From Ananas comosus (lineage: Eukaryota > Streptophyta > Magnoliopsida > Poales > Bromeliaceae): a stretch of 64,000 nt of DNA. The notes under the pieces were generated by a model. It saw nothing but the letters and a program-made list of their open reading frames with translations. It ran no database searches and had not been told where the DNA came from. Position 1 is the first letter of the stretch, and each line of letters starts with the position of its first letter. Positions 23,121 to 34,494 of this stretch are shown in pieces. The stretch is taken from contig NC_033636.1 in the NCBI RefSeq assembly GCF_001540865.1, positions 4,360,784 through 4,424,783 of the forward strand. Direction: 5' to 3'. A program made the translations under genes and the position numbers.

Positions 23121-23634
23121 GACATTTGCTCTTCCGGGGTGGTATAGAATAGTGATGTCGTAGTCCTTTAGTAACTCTAATCACCGCCGCTGTCGCATAT
23201 TTAATTCTTTTTCGGTGAACAAGTATTTAAGACTCTTGTGATCTGTGTAGATCTCACAATGCTCACCGTACAAGTAATGCCTCCACAACTTTAGCGTGAA
23301 AATCACCGCGGCTAGCTCAAGGTCATGAATTGGATAGTTCTTTTCATAACTCTTCAATTGACGAGAAGTATAAGCTATAACTCGACCATTTTGCATCAAG
23401 ACACACTCGAGACCAATATATGAAGCATCACTGTACACTACAAAGCTCTCCCCCGGAGTCTGTAGAGCAAGCACCGGGGTCTATGTCAATCTTTCCTTTA
23501 ATTCCTCGAAGCTCCGATCGCAATCGTCGCTCCAAACGTACTTCACCCCTTTGTGCGTAAGGAGCGTTAGTGGAGTAGTTATTTTAGCAAACCCCTCCAC
23601 GAACCGCCGATAGTATCCCGCAAGTCCAAGAAAG
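23121..23634 (-). pseudogene. G2 RNase H domain
   Basis: The open segment 23181-23474 holds [31 protein letters not shown] and [11 protein letters not shown], the standard gypsy RNase H acidic motifs. A stop just upstream ('ctatgtc' around 23480) and one at NMRQRR isolate it. Confidence 0.75.
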
Positions 23635-24380
23635 CTACGGATCTCCACAACACGGGCGAGGCCAATCCCTAATTGCCTCGACTTTCTTCGGATCCACCGA
23701 GACGCCGCTCCGGGATATCACATGGCCTAGGAAGGTAACCTCCGAAAGCCAAAAATCACATTTCTTTAGCTTGGCATAAAGCTTCTCTTTTCGAAGTATT
23801 TGCAACACGGTTCTCAAATGCTACTTGTGTTCCTCCTCGCTCCGAGAATAAACCAACACGTCGTCATGAACACCACGACGCATCGATCCAATAACGGTCG
23901 AAAGACTCGATTCACCAAGTCCATAAATGCTGTCGGGGCATTAGTAAGCCCAAACGACATTACCGTGAACTCGTAGTGGCCATACCGCGTACGATACACC
24001 GTTTTGTGCACATCCTTCGGCCTGATCTTCAACTGATGATACCCCGACTGAAGATCAATCTTTGAGTATACCCGCAACCCTTTCAACTGGTCGAATAGAT
24101 CATCAATCCTCGGTAACGGGTACTTGTTCTTGATTGTCACTTTGTTCAACTCGCGATAATCCACGTAGAGTCGAAGTATGACATCCTTTTTCTTCACAAA
24201 TAGCACCGGAGCTCCCCACGGTGATACGCTCGGCCTCACAAAGCCTTTATCGAGCAAGTCTTGCAATTGGGTTTTTAGCTCTACTAGCTCCGCCGGTGCC
24301 ATTCTATACGGAGCCTTCGAAATTGGCGCTGCCCCGGGAACCAAGTCAATGCCGAACTCAATCTCCCGGTCTGGTAGCAA
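23635..24380 (-). pseudogene. G2 reverse transcriptase
   Basis: The frame 23814-24380 has [39 protein letters not shown] and [11 protein letters not shown]. At the catalytic site the frame changes after VVVFM because one base is missing relative to G1 near 23868 ('gtcgtcatg' for 'gtcgtcgatg'-like). The DD of the YxDD box is therefore lost from the frame. The palm continues in another frame at 23635-23817 ([17 protein letters not shown]). This copy cannot encode an active polymerase. Confidence 0.8.
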
Positions 24381-25156
24381 TCCTGTAGCTCCGCCGGAAA
24401 TACATCCGGAAATTCACATGCTACCCGAATGTTCCCAAGTTCCGGGAGCTCCCTTTGAGTCTCTACCATTGTCGCCAAATAGGCCACACATCCACCTTTA
24501 ATCATCTTCCTCGCCCTCGCCGCCGATACTGTCGCCGCGAAACGCGAGCTTTTACATGCGCGATACACTAACTCCTCTTGGTTAGGCTCACGAAAAGTGA
24601 TCACCTTGCTCTCGCAGTCGATAACCGCAGAGTATTTGGAGAGCCAATCGATCCCCAAAATTACATCGAAGTCCCACATTTGGTTTAGGACTAGCAAGCC
24701 TCCCGGCATAATCCAATTACCTATCTGAACCAGACACGCCGCGCACTCCACGTGAATACTAAATGAATGCTCTGGTGCATTAACCCACCAATAATCCGGG
24801 CTATACAACACCTCGATGCCATGAGTTTTTTCAAATGATGCACCAATGAATGAATGAGATGCGCCTATGTCAAATAAAGCTCTAGCTCTAGTACCATTGA
24901 TCAAAATAATACCTGCCACGACATCATCTGAAACGGCAGGCTCCTCCACCTGAGTGGCGAAAACCCGTCCACTCGGTGCTCGAGATCCCTTCGTCTGACG
25001 CGGTGCTGATGAGCGTCCCGCCGACATAGGAGGTGGCAACCCCGCAAGCTGCCTCGGGGTAGAAGGAACTGATGCCGCCGTCAGAGCAGATGACGCCCAA
25101 CTCGGGCACTCCCGAATCATATGCCCAACTTGGCCGCACTTGAAGCACTTTCCCAC
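24284..25156 (-). pseudogene. G2 zinc knuckle and protease
   Basis: A 290-residue open segment starts at the CCHC knuckle CFKCGQVGHMIREC. An Ala/Pro-rich linker and the aspartic protease follow. The active site reads ALFDIGASHSF instead of the usual DTGA, so the conserved Thr is Ile, a change expected to harm activity. FDVILGIDWLSKYS follows, then the linker to reverse transcriptase, where the frame shifts (about 24370). Confidence 0.8.
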
Positions 25157-25821
25157 GCGCTGTGGGCAAGCCGATGGTCGATGCTCACCGCCGCAAATGA
25201 TACATCAGGTAGGCCTCCAATTTCTTGACTGCTGTCGGGGATATCGAGGGGGTTTTTTAGCATTCGGCCGGTCCCCGTCACCACTCGCCGCCCGTTTCTT
25301 TCCTTTGTCCTTAGACTCGGCCATAGACTCGCGCTCCTCTCGTGCATAAGCATTGCCGTGCTCCGCCCATAATGCTCTATGAAAGATCTCCACAAGGGTC
25401 GTAAGCTTAAAGATTTGCACTAGGACGCAGTCAATAATGTGGGAAACTCCTGCTCAAAGTCTCCCATTGAACGGTCTCCTTGCTTCAACTTGTGAAACCT
25501 GTCCTGTAGCTTTCGTTTCACTGTATCGGGGAAATAGTTCACGAACATCAACCTCCGGAACTCCTCCCAAAGCATAGGCGGAAGGTCAGAAGATCGGTCA
25601 CGCTTTACCCGTTTTCACCACACCTTCGCCGCCTTCTTCAAACAGTGAGTGGCGAGGTGCACTTTATCCTTCTCCTAGGTATATATATCCTCGAAGAGTG
25701 CTTCCATCGCATCGATCCATGACTCCACCATCGACGGCTCCACCTTTTCCCCGTCGAACGTAGGTGGGCTAAACTTCTTGGACATAACAAGCGCCGCCAA
25801 TGCACGCTCCCGCTCCGCCTT
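25157..25821 (-). pseudogene. G2 Gag, downstream part after D insertion
   Basis: The segment starts inside the D target duplication GCCTT (25817-25821). Capsid domain pieces are FSPPTFDGEKVEPSMVESWI, LFEDIYT, then stops, then LKQGD and the Lys-rich linker KDKGKKRAASGD. It is the counterpart of G1 Gag residues about 125-326, but at least three stops or frameshifts break it. Its N-terminal part lies on the far side of D at 30842-31188. Confidence 0.75.
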
Positions 25822-26719
25822 TGTAAGGTACCGAACTTCTAAAATCATGAAGTTACGTTGTCCATTTGGTTGGAGAGCCATTTGAATGGTTCCGGTAAAG
25901 TTGCGGTGTAATGTAATATACCGGATTTAAATATAAAAATAAAAATAAATAAAAATAGTATGAGATACTATTTTTATTGGATTTGGAGAAGTAAAATATG
26001 AGTTAGAAATGACTTGTGCTGAAATTGGAATGAAAACAGAAGATTTAGAATTTTCTGTGAGAGACGGGGCAGATAAATTAGCAGAAAATGCACAGTCTCA
26101 GAAAATTATGAAAATTGGAGGACAAGTCAGAAATATTTTTATGAGGCTAGATTTAAGGTTTCATATTTTTCTGACACCCGTAGAGTGAGAAATAAAATCC
26201 GACAGTTATCTGATAAAGATTACAGTTCGGTACAGTTTTCAGTGACCAAACGGGGTCGAAACTGAAAAGTTAAGATATATTCTTACTCAGTACGTTAAAC
26301 TGAGTCTACCTGTCAAATTTGAGCTCAATCGGACATTCAGAAGGGTTCCGATGGAACTTATCAGATTTGAGGGACTAAACTGAAAAGTGGAATAGTTGAG
26401 GGGGCTGCTTGTGGAAAAGAGCATTGCTCTTCTTCTCCTCCCTCAACCTGCGTACACAACCAGCCCCAAACCGACACACCCACACACGCATGGATAGGAG
26501 AAGAGAACCCTCTCTTTCTCTCTCTAAATCTCTCCCAAAATTAAGGGAATTAGTGGAGATTGAAGCTTGGAGGTGAATCGTCATCATCTTCTTCATCTTC
26601 TCCATGGATTGAAGCTAGTTTTGAGGTAAGCTTTTGCTACCCTTTAATGGTAGATCTCTAGATATGGGGTTTTGATCTCTAGAAATGGATTTAGAGCTAT
26701 TCTAGCATGCTAAATAGAC
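25822..26719 (+). mobile_element. D left LTR, truncated
   Basis: It matches the first 898 bases of the right LTR almost perfectly, up to 'gctaaatagac'. It then continues directly into internal sequence 'acttgaataccgtatagcc'. Confidence 0.88.
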
Positions 26720-27237
26720 ACTTGAATACCGTATAGCCACATGGAATTGTGGACAATACTCTTTTGAGAATTGGAAGTCGAGATATGCCGGGGTAGGCCA
26801 TCTCGTGGTAGAGCAAGGTCCGAATATGGTTAGAACACTCGCGATTGGGTGATGCACCAATGATATTGCTTTTGAGCAATGTTGGTAGTCGAATCGCAAT
26901 GCCCCGAGGGGGGAAAAGCAAATGCAAAGAAGAGTTCTTGCATGCCGAATGGTGAGTGATGTTGGAACGCGTAGAGTCGTTGAGCTTCGACTTGCGTAAC
27001 CACCAAGAATGACGGAGACCCGTAATGCACTTTCGGAGTTACGCTTAGCGAATGTGAGTGAATCTGGTCTCACATCCTCCTTAATGGACCTCTAAGTTGT
27101 TCCAATAAGTGAAAGACCGCTCCGAGATGCGAAAGTGCATTGGAACCCTCGATTACTCGATGAGTTAAATTGAGGTGTGAGTTGGAGATGGAGTTGATTG
27201 AGTTTCGAGGACGAAACTCTTATTAAGGAGGGGAGAA
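26720..27237 (+). other. D internal remnant with polypurine tract
   Basis: This non-coding stretch resembles the last part of the A internal domain (about 50740-51224), sharing 'gatattgcttttgagcaatg' and 'gtgcaaagaagagttctt'-like words. It ends in the purine-rich AAGGAGGGGAGAA next to the right LTR. Confidence 0.75.
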
Positions 27238-30200
27238 TGTAAGGTACCGAACTTCTAAAATTATGAAGTTACGTTGTCCATTTGGTTGGAGAGCCATTTG
27301 AATGGTTCCGGTAAGGTTGCGGTGTAATGTAATATACCGGATTTAAATATAAAAATAAAAATAAATAAAAATAGTATGAGATACTATTTTTATTGGATTT
27401 GGAGAAGTGAAATATGAGTTAGAAATGACTTGTGCTGAAATCGGAATGAAAACAGAAGATTTAGAATTTTCTGTGAGAGACGGGGCAGATAAATTAGCAG
27501 AAAATGCACAGTCTCAGAAAATTATGAAAATTGGAGGACAAGTCAGAAATATTTTTATGAGGCTAGATTTAAGGTTTCATATTTTTCTGACACCCGTAGA
27601 GTGAGAAATAAAATCCGACAGTTATCTGATAAAGATTACAGTTCGGTACAGTTTTCAGTGACCAAACGGGGTCGAAACTGAAAAGTTAAGATATATTCTT
27701 ACTCAGTACGTTAAACTGAGTCTGCCTGTCAAATTTGAGCTCAATCGGACATTCAGAAGGGTTCCGATGGAACTTATCAGATTTGAGGGACTAAACTGAA
27801 AAGTGGAATAGTTGAGGGGGCTGCTTGTGGAAAAGAGCATTGCTCTTCTTCTCCTCCCTCAACCTGCGTACACAACCAGCCCCAAACCGACACACCCACA
27901 CACGCATGGATAGGAGAAGAGAACCCTCTCTTTCTCTCTCTAAATCTCTCCCAAAATTAAAGGAATTAGTGGAGATTGAAGCTTGGAGGTGAATCGTCAT
28001 CATCTTCTTCATCTTCTCCATGGATTGAAGCTAGTTTTGAGGTAAGGTTTTGCTACCCTTTAATGGTAGATCTCTAGATATGGGGTTTTGATCTCTAGAA
28101 ATGGATTTAGAGCTATTCTAGAATGCTAAATAGACGATTGATGCTTGAATCATAGATCGATTTAATGATTTATTGCCTAGTTGTAACATAGGGCTCTAAA
28201 ATGCAAGTTTTGCTACTAGTAGGGTTTGATCTCATTTAACCCTCTGTAAACCTAATTGATAGGTCACTGAACGCGTTGGAAGCGACGGTTCGGCGTTGGA
28301 AGCGACGGTTCGGCGATTCGTCGAGCCGGTGCAAAGTTATTAAAGAAACGGACGTTTAGGCTTCGTTTCCGCCTGGAGGGCCGAGGCGACGTCGTAAAAT
28401 CGTGGAAACGGATTTGAAGCACCGTAGCGAGAAACCGAAGACCTATAATTTCCAGATCGCGGATCGGAGGTCGTTTGGTGGTCGCGCACCGATTGGGTCG
28501 AGCCGAGCGGCGTGCGCCGCGGGAGGCCGATTGCAAGTGACGACGAGCAATCGGAACGCGGTAAAAGGTGGGGGAGTGCCATCCCGAAGCAATCGGGTTT
28601 CTCCTTATGTCTAAGTATTTCTATGTTGATCAATTATGCATATTGAGCATGATGCATTATAGGGTGATAGTTGATGGTTGGTTCTATATATATATATATT
28701 GCATGCTTCTTGAAAGAGTAATGTATTTGGCTTAGTGCTTATATCTAGCATGCTTGAGGTTTATATATGCGATGTGAAACCCTATAAGAAATGATAGGTG
28801 TAGATGAGAACTTAGTAATATATTGGCTATTGCATTGGAAACTTTAAACATGTCATTGATCAAGTTGCATATTATGATGTTGCATATAGGGTGTTTAGAA
28901 ACTTGTATCTATATTTGCATGCTAGTGGTAATGTAGCTTGGTAGATATAACACTTGAATCTAGTATGCATGAAGTTAGTATGTGCACCTTAACCCTATAT
29001 GAGATAATATGTAACGGATTGGAACCTAGGCAAATGATAACCTAGTGTTTGTGTTGTGTGAACGAAGAACCTAGTAAAGTGTGAACTAGAGTCTTGGAAA
29101 CTTGTAAAGGACGAGTGGCATCTAGTTAATGTTAACCTATGACGAGTGGCATCTAGTTGATAGCACATATGAGAACCTTAGTGTAGTTGAAACACTAGAA
29201 GGTTGAGTATTAGATTGGCATTGAGTTGATGAGTTGTTAACCCTAGATAATAGGGTGTTCCCAGTGGATGACACTATCCTTAGTTGATAGGATGTTCCCA
29301 GTTCATGAGATTGGATCGAGCTCACATAGCCTGTCTGCACCTGTGGAGGTCGCTCCTCACAGGTAGTGCACTCCGGAGTTTGGCACGCGAGGGGGCCAGT
29401 GTAGTTGCCCTTGGACCAGTGTAGTGTCCGCAGGCGGTCTCGGGGTAGGTGAAGAGCTAGCCACCTCCCTAGGAGATTGATACACGTGAGACAGTGTGCG
29501 AGCCTTGTGTTCGCTGAGAGATTGGGTGATCAGATGAATGACATCGTTGTTGAACCTAGTAGCATGGTAGCTAACCTTTACTATGAGTTGCATCGACATT
29601 GAGCATAGTCACTTGGTAGTTGGACTAGTGGATTTGCCTACATACAGTGAGTGGACATACTATTCCTTCACCTATGAGATTTGAGAGGGACAGCTTGTAC
29701 CTAGTAGAGCGAGATTGAGTCGGGCAAGGAGCGGGGTAGCTCTTTGCCTAGGACCTTTGAGATTGAGTCGGGCGAGGAGCGGGGTAGCTCTTTGCCTAGG
29801 ACTTTCGAGATTGGGTCGACCTATGAAGATACAGTCGGCAAGGAGCGGGGTAGCTCTTTGCTAGGACTTGAGATTTGAGACCTAGGCAATTTGGCCTAAT
29901 TGATGGGTGTAACAGGAATTGATTAAGTGGATTGCATTTCATACGATGATTAGACATAGTAGACTTGCATACTATGTTTAGTTGTATTTCATTTCACTGT
30001 TGAAACATACTAGCATGGGGATAGGTAGATATTTGCTAGTGACTATGTGCCCGATGCATTCCTTATTTAATTGAGCATAGTAGAATATAGTAGCCCACGG
30101 CCATTTATTTCCACTATATCTTTCTTATCTATCTATCTGTGCCAGCTTAGACTTAGTGGGGAGAAATATCGCGGAGTCGGCGGCCGAACCCACTGGGAAC

Positions 30201-30841
30201 TATATTTTAATAGTTCTGCACCGAGTTTCGGTGCAACTGCGTCTCTCTTGCTCGATTAGCGACTCAAGACGGCGCAATGTCGACGCGCGACGCCAGTGAG
30301 GTTTGTGGATTTTGGGGTACAGGTACCCATTAGTGGGACACACGAGAAGCCGCAATGCGGCAGAGGAATCACGGTATTGGGCTTAGCGCCCTAGATTTTT
30401 TTGGCCTATTGGGTATTTACTTTCCTATTTTGGCATTAGAGTTACCCATTACACCTGTATTGAGAGTAGATGATGTATAGGTGTGAGGCTGTTTTGAGAT
30501 AAATGTAAACTAATGTTTATACTTTGGATGAATGTAAAGCTAAGTTGTAATTAAATGTATCAAGTTGAATGGTTGTAATAGAATAGTTAAGTATCTCTCT
30601 TTTGTTTCACTTGTATGTCTACTACTTGTGACGCTTGCTCTTGTAATGTTCAGCACTGTTTGTGCTCTCGCTGTTGTTGCATGATCATGTATGTATTCAA
30701 GTTGATTTCCTGGGGACTTGTTGTACATGATCTCGTTGTTGAGCCTTGGGCGGACAGGGGAGGTGCTGTCCGTTCGGCGGTCCGCCTGCCGCGCTCGAAC
30801 CGTGCCAAATCGGTAGCGGCCTCGGGGCGCGGGGCGTGACA
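27238..30841 (+). mobile_element. D right LTR (3.6 kb)
   Basis: The LTR runs from TGTAAGGTACCG to GGGGCGTGACA. It contains the ct-rich leader at about 27930-28020, a (TA)n tract near 28688, a three-unit repeat of 'ggagcggggtagctctttgc' at 29709-29878, a TATC microsatellite near 30128, and the shared U5 block with CCGTTCGGCGGTCCG at 30768-30783. No ACCGGT cluster is present. No protein is encoded. Confidence 0.85.
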
Positions 30842-31188
30842 GCCTTCATAGCCACACCATCGGGATTTGAGGTTCCCGAACCGGCCGGCACCGCCGTGAC
30901 TGGCACAGCGGTCGCAGCCACACCCTCGGTCGCACTCGGCACCACTACAGGGGGCGCAGGGTGCTCGGCGCCCACTTGAGCCGCCACCGCTTGCTGTCGC
31001 TCTAAGGCCTCTTGAAGCCTTTGAATTTGCTCCCCTTGGCGCTGCACGGACTCCGCTTGTTGTCGCACTACTCCAATAAGTGCGGACATTTGCTCCCGAA
31101 GCTCCTCGTCGCCACTTGCCCCGGATTGCTCGGGGGCCGCATTCAGCTTCACAGGCATTGACCTTGTTCGAGGTCTACCATGAGCCAT
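30842..31188 (-). pseudogene. G2 Gag N-terminus
   Basis: The frame starts MAHGRPRTRSM and has a Gln/Glu-rich helical stretch (EQIQRLQEALERQQAVAAQ), probably a coiled coil, then an Ala/Val/Pro-rich region. It is interrupted after about 115 residues by element D at the GCCTT duplication; anything read beyond that is D's LTR. Position after the primer site and the similar layout in G1 identify it as Gag. Confidence 0.75.
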
Positions 31189-31500
31189 CGCTTCCTAAAA
31201 CGTAGCAATTCATGTTAGCTACACGACCAACTTACTTAGACAAACCCAATCCGGCGAAAGCAAACAAGTGTATTCATTCTCATTCCAAAGAATTATGTCG
31301 TCGACCGCCCGACACAACACAAGGAGTAGAGAACAAATATCAACTTGGATTAGTCCCTAACAACATTAGAGACATACTAACATCAACCCAATCACAAAGC
31401 TTTCGCTATACTTAGATTCCACGTCACTCACGTTTCCTAGATCCTTAAGGTTTCCATTCCGAAGGGTCTCTAGGTCCATCCTATACTTTTACTTTTCAGT

Positions 31501-31511
31501 CTTTGATACCA
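31501..31511 (-). promoter_or_regulatory. G2 primer-binding site (variant)
   Basis: TGGTATCAAAG on the minus strand lies seven bases after the LTR end at 31519. It matches the initiator-Met primer word except for a G-to-A change (the usual word has CAGAG). Confidence 0.8.
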
Positions 31512-31518
31512 CTATATC

Positions 31519-33984
31519 TGTCACGCCCTGAGCCCGCCTATTTGGCCGATTCGGGCACGTCGAACAGACGCCGAACGGACAGCACCTCCTATGTCCGCCC
31601 AAGGCTCAATACAAGTACAAATCAAGTATATAGATTGCACAAGTGGAAACAGAATATACATGGCTTGCACGAGGGCAAGTAGTAGCCAAAAGTGAGAGAT
31701 TCTAAACTAAACATTCATACAAGTATAATGATTAACTTTTAACCACATACATGCATTCATCTTGTAAATGCTTTTACATTCTTTCCATCATTTCTTTTAC
31801 ATCACACGATTTCCCAAAATATAAACCTCTTTACATTATTTATCATATCCATAATACTAACATCAGCAAATACAAAAGATAATATATAGGGAATGCAACT
31901 AAATAAATATGGACCCGACTCGGGTAGTCACTGTCTATGGTGCGATACCTTTACCGCGATCGTCGGCCGGCTCACTCGGTTCCGGCTCTATGAAAAATAG
32001 TGGGGTGAGAACTATAACAAAGTTTTCAGTGAGTTTGGCCGCCGACCTCGCCGACTTTCCCACTAGGTCTAAACCAGACATAATAGAAGAATAAACAGAT
32101 AGATAGTAACCAAACTATACAAATGTAGCTAATATGCCTAAACAAGATATAGTCAACAATGATGCTCAAATAGAATGCTCATGATGCATGCAAGATCACA
32201 TTTTCATTATTCAATCTCTTGGCTTACCCGTAGGTTTTGCCCAAAGCAACTCACCAACCCCAAATCCCTAATATCGGGGAGACTACTACGATCCGACGGG
32301 ACCGTCCTCTGGAAAAAACACCAACCCAGTGATGACTACTCCGGAGCTCATTGCTTGAGATGGAGCTACTATCCTCGAGCCATGACTTATACGCGAGTAT
32401 GATCCAATCCTTAACTATAAGGATGCTAAGCTCAATCCAATCCTTAACTCTAAGGATGCAATGCTCATTTGACCCTTAACTATAAGGATGTTATGCCACG
32501 TTGTGTCATAATGTCAACTATCTCATCTTTTGCATTCTTTAACTCTCATTAGTGTCACACACACTACATGTTCTTTATACTCAATCTCATGCATTTATTG
32601 TTCTCATTAATGCCACACTTGTAACACTAGCATTCAAAACTCATTGATGCCACTCTACTATTGATGTCATAATGTCATTTGTTCTCAATGTCACTAGATT
32701 CTTTGCCTTTACTAGGTTCTTGTCATCATTCACGCATACGTAGGGTTTTACATGTTCTCATTAGTTTAGAATAATCTCATATGCATTTGTACTTACAACA
32801 TGGAACAATATACTCTCAAATCACCCTACAATGCATGAAGCTCAATATACACATATGCTCAAGAAATGACATTTTAGAGATAAAAGAAAATCCGAGGATT
32901 TCGGAAAGCACCACCGACCTCGTATGGTTGCTAAGGTGCTACAGTTCAATTTTCGTGATTTTTAGCCGCCTATTCTCTCGCCTGCGGTAAAACGAAACCA
33001 AATTAGGCTTTTTCCCCGATTCCTTTGCGTATACTCGTCGGATCTTCGAACCAAGTTCACCAATGCATCGGAAATATCTTCAATTAGGTTTCTACAATGT
33101 CAATTTACATTTAAACCGATCTATGAGAAAAGCCCCAATTTTGATGCCCTAACAATGCCCTATAGCATAAGCACCAAATGGATCTTGGAGATAAGCAAAA
33201 ACAAGCTTAATATCATCTAAAGATCCATCTAAAACCATTCGTAGGGCATTTGAACCAAACCCTAGACATCTACCATGAGAGCTCATGGAGCTTACCTCAA
33301 AAGCTATCATTTCCTTGAGCTAAGGAAGAAGAAGAAGAAGTTTTTCACTTCCTTGCCTTCTTCTCCACCAAATCCTCCGTCAAATTCTCTCTAATCCTCC
33401 TTGGTGAAGAGCTCCTAGAGAGAGAGAAGGGGAGAAAAATGAGAGAGAAAGGGTGGGTTCACTGCTGTGAACAAGAGAGGAGAGGTTGGGATATTTTTAT
33501 AGGCTGCCACAATAGCAAATAAACTCTCCAACTCTTTTTATTTGCAGCAGACCCAGCCTGCTGTTCGCAGCGCTGCGTACCGGTATGCGGGTGGGCGTCA
33601 CCGATACGCCCCTGTTCAACAGCCCCAACCTGAGAGCTGCTGTTCTCGGGTTGTTGCGGGGTACCGGTACTACCCAGATTGTCACTGGTTAAGCAGCTTG
33701 ATAGAGACCAAACCCGAGAGCTGGTTTCTCTGATCGCCTGCCTGGTACCAGTACTGCCCTAGTGCTTCACCGGTTAAGCAGTGCCTAGACTGCAGTTTGG
33801 GGAGTGCTCGGCTCCAATTCGCGCCGAGCAATGTTAAAACCCTTCAATCGCATTCGGAACTTAACTCTAACCCCTCCAACACTGTTGGAGTGTCAACTGG
33901 GCTTTGTCCAACCATTTCTGTCACCAAACTTTGATCAATTTGACTAAAGTCCGATATAGCCTACCGAGGTTTCTGTATATTACA
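31519..33984 (-). mobile_element. G2 5' LTR (2.5 kb)
   Basis: On the minus strand it runs from TGTAATATACAG (33984) to AGGGCGTGACA (31519). The ACCGGT sites lie at about 33575-33670 and near 33745. A TATA-like box CTATAAAAAT is at about 33494-33503 and a ga/ct-rich leader at 33310-33480. The U5 end has the GTCCGTTCGGCGTCTG block. It abuts the relic G5 at 33985. Confidence 0.85.
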
Positions 33985-34468
33985 ATCGATCTGCCCACAG
34001 CGAGAGGGGAGGTATTTTAGATTTGGCCAGGTTGGACATGTTAGCCGTGAGTGTCTGGGTAGATCGTCTACTCCGACGGCTGCATCGGTTTAGTTTATCG
34101 CAATACAGCTAGCGGGATTGCCACCTGCTATGTCGGCTGGATGCTTATCTGTGCCGCGTCAGCCAAAGGGATGAAATTATGCTAACAAGTGCTGGAAAGA
34201 TCTTGAGTTCGCGGTTGGAGATCGCGTTTTCTTGAAGGTATCACCCATGCATGGTGTGAAGCGGTTTCGTATTCGAGAAAAGTTTAGTCCCCGATACATT
34301 GGACCGTATGAGGTTTCTCGGTGTGTATCCTTGCTCAAGAAGTGAGGAAATTGCGTAATCATACAATTCCGTATGTAAAGGTTCAGTGGAGCAATCATGC
34401 GAAGCGTGAGGCCACTTCGGAACTCGAGGAGATGATGCGAACAACCTTTCCTCATCTGTTTGAGTAGA
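33985..34468 (+). pseudogene. G5: deletion remnant of a plus-strand gypsy gag-pol
   Basis: Plus-strand frames give a decayed zinc knuckle RYFRFGQVGHVSREC (about 34000-34060; the first two Cys positions are Tyr and Phe). About 130 bases on, the integrase C-terminus follows ([31 protein letters not shown]), with the chromodomain-like tail YVKVQWSNHAKREATSELEE ending in FPHLFE and a stop at about 34468. Protease, reverse transcriptase, RNase H and the integrase core are missing between them. It is an internally deleted copy of the G1/G2 family in opposite orientation. Confidence 0.75.
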
Positions 34469-34494
34469 TGAGCTAAGGTATGGGTTTGAGTTTC

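Larger units (their letters stand above)
25822..30841 (+). mobile_element. Non-autonomous LTR element D
   Basis: Both ends are LTR termini (TGTAAGGTACCG ... GGGGCGTGACA), flanked by the exact duplication GCCTT (25817-25821 and 30842-30846) inside G2 gag. The left LTR is cut at about 26719. The right LTR is 3604 bases (27238-30841). Over the shared 898 bases I count about eight differences by eye, so insertion is recent, younger than A. The internal part (26720-27237) has a polypurine tract but no coding sequence and no primer site. One deletion apparently removed the 3' three quarters of the left LTR and the 5' internal region. It is related to LARD A. Confidence 0.9.
21166..33984 (-). mobile_element. 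Gypsy element G2 (Tekay-like), split by D
   Basis: Minus-strand order is 5' LTR (31519-33984), primer site (31501-31511), gag start (30842-31188), inserted element D (25822-30841), rest of gag and pol (21535-25821), and a 321-bp remnant of the 3' LTR (21166-21486). Its proteins are close relatives of G1's, but many frameshifts and stops have accumulated, and the protease and reverse transcriptase active sites are altered. The remainder of the 3' LTR is lost at the G1 junction, so no target duplication can be tested. Confidence 0.8.

Noticed and set aside
26375..28021. Two identical 76-residue minus-strand frames
   Set aside because: They are the same LTR segment in the two LTRs of D. Identity follows from recent LTR duplication, not from protein constraint.
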